In this document: positions 8,727 through 15,582 of the stretch, piece after piece
Layout of the letters: every line of letters begins with the position of its first letter
Numbering within the stretch: the stretch's first letter is position 1
Assembly (NCBI GenBank): GCA_001953115.1
Contig: LSSL01001268.1
Location: 9,871-25,452 of the forward strand
Direction: 5' to 3'
DNA: 15,582 nt
From: Smittium mucronatum
Lineage: Eukaryota > Kickxellomycota > Harpellomycetes > Harpellales > Legeriomycetaceae
Translations under genes and position numbers: made by a program
The notes under the pieces: model-generated
Seen by the model: the letters and a program-made list of their open reading frames with translations, nothing else
Databases searched by the model: none
Told to the model about the DNA's origin: nothing

Positions 8727-9491
8727 TTTATTTCAATCAAATGAATATTCATACCAATCCTTAATATTTCCAAATAATTTTGCCAATATATTCTTTTTTT
8801 CCCTGGAAATATAACTAAGATGGTACTTAGTTTGAAAGTTTTTTTTTATTAAAAAAAAAAATCCAACTTTTTATTCTATCTTACCATATTAACTTCTTTT
8901 TTAAACGGGATTAATAATTATTATATTTTATTTTTAAAAAACAATGTAAAAAAAATATTCCCATTTTAAAAATATTATTACCTTATTTCAATGCCCATTT
9001 TTATAAAAAATTCGGCACCCGCCTCTAATAATAAAATTATTAGGTTTATTTAGACTTTTTAAGTAAAAATTATCAAAAAAAGTGGATATATATATATGTG
9101 TATTTATTTTGAAACTCTGTTAAAGAGTCATAATTTTCAAATATAAAAAAAAATCGTATTCACAAAGTTAAAATCTGATCATTTTTTTTAAAACGGCTAT
9201 GAACTTTTAAAAATCCAATTTCTTTCGAGTGATTATATTATTTTTTATAAAAAAATTATTATTTAAAAAATCGACTTAATACCCTAATTTATTATTCGGC
9301 ATATAGTACCAATAAAAATATATATATTATTTTTGGAATTATTATGAATAAAAAAATTGTGATTATTTTATAAAATAAATACAATTAATTTTTAATTTAC
9401 ATCTCTATATTTATGATAAATTCTAAAAAAAATCTCCAATATATTACAGAAATTTTTGCGGATCATTTGCTTTTTTTTAAGTCTTATATTT

Positions 9492-9507
9492 TAATAATAA
9501 TAATAAT
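9492..9507 (+). repeat. Short TAA trinucleotide repeat
   Basis: Five TAA units inside very AT-rich DNA; similar in kind to the repeat near 7887. Confidence 0.65.
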
Positions 9508-9840
9508 CGGTATAGTATAGGCTCTTTGACCAAATATACTCTGATTTAAATTAGAAATATCAATCAAATAAGATCTTTTTAGTGTTTTAGGTATAAAAAT
9601 TAAAAAAATAAATGTAGGTTCAATCAATTTTATAAGAATGTTTTCAAATTTTAGATTCATTAAAACTGATTTATCTATGGAAAAAATTTTAAAATTTCAG
9701 CTAGTATTATAAGTTAATAAAATAAAATAAGTGCATAAAAACACATTTTTAATTAGTTAATAAATACAATAAAAGATAATTATAAAACGGCATAAGCCCT
9801 AAATAAATCTTATACTTAAAAATAATATCTTTTATCACAT

Positions 9841-10020
9841 ATTCCCAATATTAAACTTAGATATTATATCTAACTAAATCTAAAACTTATCCAATTTGAA
9901 ACTCTCACCCATGTTTTAACCTTTACCAATTTTTTACTCTTCATCCGCCTCAAAATTCCATAAAATTTATTACAACCCCCTTCCATACACACACGCTTAA
10001 AACTAATAATGTACACACAT
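9841..10020 (+). other. C-rich, G-depleted patch
   Basis: By hand count these 180 bases contain about 47 C and only 6 G on the plus strand, while flanking lines are much closer to balance and poorer in C. It includes runs such as CCCCC and CACACAC. No open frame of note crosses it. The strong strand asymmetry is real in the sequence; its cause is unknown. Confidence 0.6.
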
Positions 10021-12135
10021 CTAAAATTCTCTGATTAAATAAAAAAATATACATATTTTCTAACATATTAACAGTTATGAAAACGACTTAAATTTGCAAA
10101 TAAATTAGCACCATAGCATTTTCACAACAAAAAAAAAGGAAATTTACGTCATTAATAAAAGCAAAGAATCTAAATTAATTTGAAATAGTTTTCAAATGCT
10201 AAAAATTAACCAATTAATCAGTTTTAAAAAATAGTTAATATTATTTTTCATTATATTTAGTGAAATTTTTTTATACTCGTTGGTTAAAGTATTAGATTGG
10301 CTCTATATTTATTTATTTATTTTATTAATCAAAACACCTTATTAATAAAACAAAATATATATTTTTATGCTTAAATAAAATTTTTTATCTATTTTGTAAT
10401 TATGAGGCTTAAAATTTCTAAAAATTTATACTCCTATTTACTGTTATATATATATTATTGCTATAAATTTACTTTTTTTTCCCAACCGTGCAGAATGAGT
10501 TTAATTAAAATAAGTTTTGAGACAAAAAATAAATCAAAGTTTATAAGGTTATAAAAAGAGTATTTTTTGGCCCAATTCCGGAATACTCTGTCATTTATAA
10601 AAAAAAATCACCAAAAAATACACTATGAAAAAAATTACTCTTAAATTTTCCTAATCTATGCTTTTTCATCAACACAAATAAATTTTAACCAAAAAAAATA
10701 GCGTATTCCAAGAAAGTAAAATCGAAGATATGTAAAAAAAATTTTAGAATTTATTTTTGAGTATGGAAGTACGGCCCCAAAATTATTTTTTTAAATCTGC
10801 TCATAAATCTCCAAAATTGCCGAAAGTTTCAATTATAATGCGTTTCAACATACTTCGAAAAATTATAATGATATTTATATTGGTAATAATAAATATATTT
10901 TCTCGAAGACTGAAATTATATCAAATCTAAATTAGTCATTTCAAAACAATAATATATATGAGCCTGATATCTTGACTTTAAGTCACAATGACATCCAAAT
11001 CAAGATTAATCTTAATCAATAGCGGGTAATAGCTCTCCAAAGTATCATATTTAAAAATTAACATAAAAAATGATAAAATTACTTTGCTTGATGAGAATCC
11101 GAATTTAATTTGAATAAATCATCATTTCAAAAAAACTCATAGGGCACTTTATTTCTTCATCTTTGGTAATCAATGCTAATTTTTGATTCGTTATGCTTAA
11201 ATAAAATAAATAGTTATGTAATTATATTTCTTTAATTTCAGAAATCTTATGTTCATTAAATGAAATATTTATTAAATTAAAATTGACCTAATATTTTAAT
11301 TTACTACACAATATTTGATTTCTTTTCTTTGGAACTTATTGAGCTTTCAATTTTGTATGGGTATTCTTTTCTTAAAAATTAGAGTAATAGGATTCTTTAT
11401 TAAGATGTTTTTTTCTTAATTAGACCTAATCTTCCATTTAATGTGTATTCAAAAAAATTCTCACTGCAAAAAAGCAATCAATTCACTAATATTTATGACT
11501 TTCACATTTAAGGATATTTGAAACCCCTGCAAGTAAAAATCTTGGTGTGTCAAAGAATCTGCAATATACTCATTTCTTTTATAGATAACCATATTTAAAA
11601 GTTTTATAATAAATGAAATCTTTAAAGTATTTTATTATTAATTAATAATTACATATTTTTTTTGAAAAAATTAAACTTTTGATTAAAATTTATTCTGAAA
11701 TATCCCAAATTCTAATTGAATATTTTCAAAATTGCTGAATATAATATCTCATGATGATTAGATCCAAAACTTGATATATTTTTTAATCAAAGCAAAATAA
11801 TATTATATTATACACATAAATTATTGAAGCTAATTATATTCGAAATTGAAAAAAGAACTATATATATTTTTAGGAAAATCAGCACACATTTTCTTATATA
11901 ATAAATCCAATTTTATAAACTATTAATATCTTTTTTTTTTAATTTATCATATCAAAAAATCCAAAAAAAAATATCCGAAGTTTTGAAAATAAGAAATTGT
12001 TGATAAAAAGAATTTAAATACAAAAATTTAAATCATACGCTTTTTTTACCAAAAAATTTCATTGATTTTTCTTTTTTAAAAACACCTATTTTAATATTTT
12101 TTTAAAATTTCCTAAAAGAAGTATAAATTTTTTTT

Positions 12136-12174
<39 letters not shown>

Positions 12175-15100
12175 AAACCTTTATATTATTATTTATATCG
12201 GCAAAAAATTAAATTTAACAGCTTTATTTTTATATTATTCACATTTAATGTTATAAAAAAAACAAATGGAAAAATCATTAATATGAACTTATGTTGTTAT
12301 TATTTTTCCTTTATATTAAATTCCAAAAAACTCCAAACCCTTTATTATATAATTTCATTAAAACTATTCAAAAAAAATCATTTTTACATGATTTTAGTAT
12401 TACCTCACATCTTAAGAAATTTCATTCTAAGAAATGTAAATTTAAAATTTGTTAAATTTTTTTAAATTAAAAAGTTTTATTTTTATTACCCTGTTCAAAA
12501 TGGTAATTATTACAACTTCTCAAAAAAAATTGAAAATATAATGTAATTTTTTGCTACCCTTTTGAAAAAAGAGTAAATTTAAAATTTAAGACCAAAAAAT
12601 TTCTGAATTTTTTTGAAATATCATGCATAGACTTTATAAAAAAATTGTAGAAATTAATCTATTATATCTATTATTTTTGAGTAATAATTTATATTGGTTA
12701 AATTATAAAAAAAAGGTATCTATTTTTATGGGGATCTTTAATGATACATTTAAATCGAAGCATAATAACTTTATATAACTGTTAATTAATAATGTAATAT
12801 TATACAATCTCATAACCAATTCAGTATTAATTAATATATTTACGAAAATTTATGACTTAACATCATTTAATAAAAATGTTTTTAGTCAAATTTTGAAATA
12901 TTACATTATGATATGGTTCTTAGATGACTAAAAAACCTAATACAATTTCTTCTAAAATTATAAAACTCGTAAATAAATATCTATGTTATAGCACGGAATT
13001 TATCAGAGAAAATATTTATTCCTATTTTATTGGTTTTTTTAGCTTTATAGATTTTTTTTATATATTACTGTTTATAATAATGAAATATTTTATTTTTAAT
13101 TCATTTCTGTTATAGAGCCTAGAGAATAATCTTAAAAGTTTTATAAATAAGCTAAATTAATTTTGGCATAAACAGCTAAAATTATGGGCCCCAGAAGCAC
13201 TCTGAAATGGGTAAAGTTTTTACACAATATTCCGTAAAAAAAATAGTTCTAATCAAATTATAGGCTTTATTGAAACTTTTTATTCCATATCATGATTGGT
13301 TTATTATTTCAAAAATATTATTAGAGGATAAAATATTATTATAGAAATCATCATCGAAATTCGCATAAAAATATGCCAAGTTATCAACATTTTTTTAAAA
13401 ACAGAAATAAATACTTAATTATTAAAATTAAATATTCTTTTATTTATATATTCTTTATCAAAAAAATTATATTAGCTAAATATTTACACAAATAATTTTC
13501 TATATAATATAAGACCTTTCTTAGGCTCCTTCTTTTTATATGTATGTTATAATTTGGACTAATGTACTTTAAGATAGAAAAATTCTTGAATAATTTCTTT
13601 AAATTTTGTTTAAGTTTACTATAGATATTAATTATTTAAAAAATGAGAACAATATATTTTAATCATCAATTTTTTCATGTAGAAAAATGTAGGTTGAAAA
13701 ATAGTTTTAAAAATACCAGAAAAAACAAAAATTTACAAATTTATACTTGGATAAATTTAAAAAATTTACACGTTCGCATTTTTTTATATTTTAATAAATT
13801 TAAACCCACATCATTTTTAATAAATAATAATGCAATTTTTTTTTCTCCATTCATTTTTATTTAAATACAGTTTAATTAATAAATATGCTAACTATTTCTT
13901 AAAAAACTCAATATCCATGTATAAAATATCATAATATTTATTGAAACGATATCTATATCTAGTATATTGACGGTAGGTATCGGAAAATTTTAAAAATTAA
14001 CCTCTGAAAGATCCCCACCACTTAAAATATTTTCGACTATGTTGAAATTTTGATTCATATAGTGATAAGAATATCTTTTTAAAAAAATAAAAAAACAACT
14101 GTAGTTTTTTTCTATTTTTTTTTTTTGCTTTAAAATAACACTGCTCATAAAATATAAATTATGTATCTATTTTTGGGTCCAATGAAAATTTTTAACGAAA
14201 AAAAAAATTAGATAATTTCTGAGTTCATTATGCTTTAAAAAATTTTACTTATTCACAGAAAATTTTATAGACTGTATGTAGCCGATTTATTACTTATTTT
14301 TTGAGATTTTTTCACCCAAGAGTTCATTTATTTTTAATTTTTCATGCTTTAACCACTATTCTCAAATAAGAGTAGTTAAAAACTACCTTAAATTTTAGCC
14401 CTTAAAAATTTGAAAATCAAAAAAGTTAAACTCTTACAAAATCATAATATATTTTTATTTAAATTATGTTCCAAGGATTATAAAATTTAAAGGAAAACCT
14501 CAAAATTTCAAGATGCACATGGCTATTTTGTATTTTTTCCTCTGAATATATAGATATATATCAATTTAAAGATATTTTTATACTTTATTGAATAATAAGA
14601 GTACATTTTAAAATCACATTTCGACATAGAAAATATTTTTAGGCCATAAATAGAAAAACTAATACAAAGAATGAGAGCACTCTTTATGAAAACATACTTT
14701 AAATTAAATATAAATTTGGTTCGAAAAGAATGCGATTTATTTTTCTTCCAAAGTGCATAATATCTGGGCTTTAAATAGCTGCTTTATTTATATATAGTTT
14801 ATAGTTTTTAACGGAAATTTTCCCCGTGGTTTTAAAGGTTTCGATATATATATTCTCATTTATGGATTTAAATTGCACAAATTCTTCCGATTAACGTAAA
14901 AATATACGCAAATTTTTTGTAAATCCATCAAGTTTTATTTTACTTGATAAAATTTATTTAGTGCGTGAAAATGAAAAGAAAAAATAATTCACATTGAAAA
15001 TAGATTTTGATTGTATACTTTTCAGAGAAAATATGAATATAAAAACCTAAGAGTTATTTATGATATTGGTATTATTTTTTTTATCATCTTTTATATAAAT

Positions 15101-15582
15101 AATTTATGGGAAACCATTAAAAAAATTGTATTCCTTAAAAACATAATATTTATTTATCCATTTAAAAATTTAATATAATCTAAAAAAAATAAAAATACAT
15201 ATATTATTTATATAAGAATTAATAAAAATATGTGTTTAGATTATCCAAATACTTTTACTGACAAATTTAGCCATTTATTAGACACCTACGTGATCCAAAC
15301 GCTTCTACCATGATTTCAAAACATACTTTGATCACAAATCATCTTTTATTGGATAAAATTCGTCGATTATTTTTAACTTTTGATCAATTAAAAATGTATA
15401 TTAAACACTAGAAATGCAATAAATTATTTTATTTTTAATTTGTATTTTTACATTAAAATCCGAGAAAAACTTTTAATAAAAGCAGAAAATAAATTTAATT
15501 TTGGAGTTATAAAAAAATTGGAAGCTACAAAATTTCAGGCGCGGTTTTTAATTCCATATATAAAATCCAAAAAACAAACAAA
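10021..15582. other. Very AT-rich gene-poor region to the window end
   Basis: By eye roughly 80% or more A+T, with abundant A and T homopolymers and stops in every frame. The longer open frames here (for example 12924-13115 and 13643-13864) translate almost only to F, I, K, L, N, S and Y, which is what random AT-rich DNA gives. I found no tRNA, rRNA, terminal inverted repeats or recognisable transposase. Slightly less AT-rich spots occur near 10560-10590, 13190-13220 and 15240-15360. Confidence 0.6.
12138..12171 (+). repeat. (AT)17 microsatellite
   Basis: Thirty-four bases of perfect AT dinucleotide repeat, the cleanest simple repeat in the window. It is self-complementary and could extrude a cruciform; its length is likely to vary between isolates. 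Confidence 0.95.

Larger units (their letters stand above)
6800..9840. other. AT-rich gene-poor region, upstream of RPB1
   Basis: No supported gene on either strand. The first 700 bp (to about 7580) are only moderately AT-rich and may hold RPB1 regulatory DNA or worn coding relics, including a small ATG-to-stop frame at 6890-6997 (35 residues). Beyond that the sequence is dominated by A and T runs, with stops in all frames. Small repeats are listed separately. Confidence 0.6.

Noticed and set aside
12283..13864. Open frames at 12283-12465, 12924-13115 and 13643-13864
   Set aside because: Their products consist almost wholly of residues with AT-rich codons and show no domain. They are expected by chance in such sequence.

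Overview
This is a piece of a eukaryotic nuclear genome with one unmistakable gene: a complete, uninterrupted, minus-strand gene for RPB1, the largest subunit of RNA polymerase II (1027-6618, 1863 residues), ending in the YSPTSPS heptad tail. The organism is most likely a fungus of an early-diverging, AT-rich lineage. I infer this from three things: the core wording of the protein matches my memory of fission-yeast-type RPB1 better than animal RPB1 (for example the [11 protein letters not shown] and [11 protein letters not shown] stretches); the tail is almost pure consensus heptads; and the 5.6 kb reading frame has no introns while the surrounding DNA is extremely AT-rich. Species-level assignment is not possible by eye.

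Layout. Positions 1 to about 800 hold, on the minus strand, two diverged copies of one coding segment set about 620 bp apart. The left copy (1-166) is open and runs off the window edge. The right copy (about 390-729) has in-frame stops and a one-base shift at an A7 run, but then reads on in a convincing frame to a TAA at 390-392. I do not recognise this protein. Positions about 800-1026 are the RPB1 3' flank, with a well-formed poly(A) signal. RPB1 fills 1027-6618. Its presumed 5' UTR and promoter lie in 6619 to about 6800.

From about 6800 to the end (nearly 9 kb) the DNA is gene-poor, strongly AT-rich and full of A/T homopolymers, with a 34-bp AT microsatellite, short TAA/TTA repeats and one markedly C-rich, G-poor patch (about 9841-10020). 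No convincing gene, RNA gene or intact mobile element was found there; a few short, faintly coding-like stretches are noted.

The points most worth a second look are: the hidden tandem relic at the left edge; two substitutions inside the normally near-invariant AAQSIGEPATQ motif of the RPB1 trigger-loop region; the 30 consecutive perfect heptads with DNA-level signs of recent repeat turnover; and the run of consensus-like 5' splice sites on the antisense strand of that tail.
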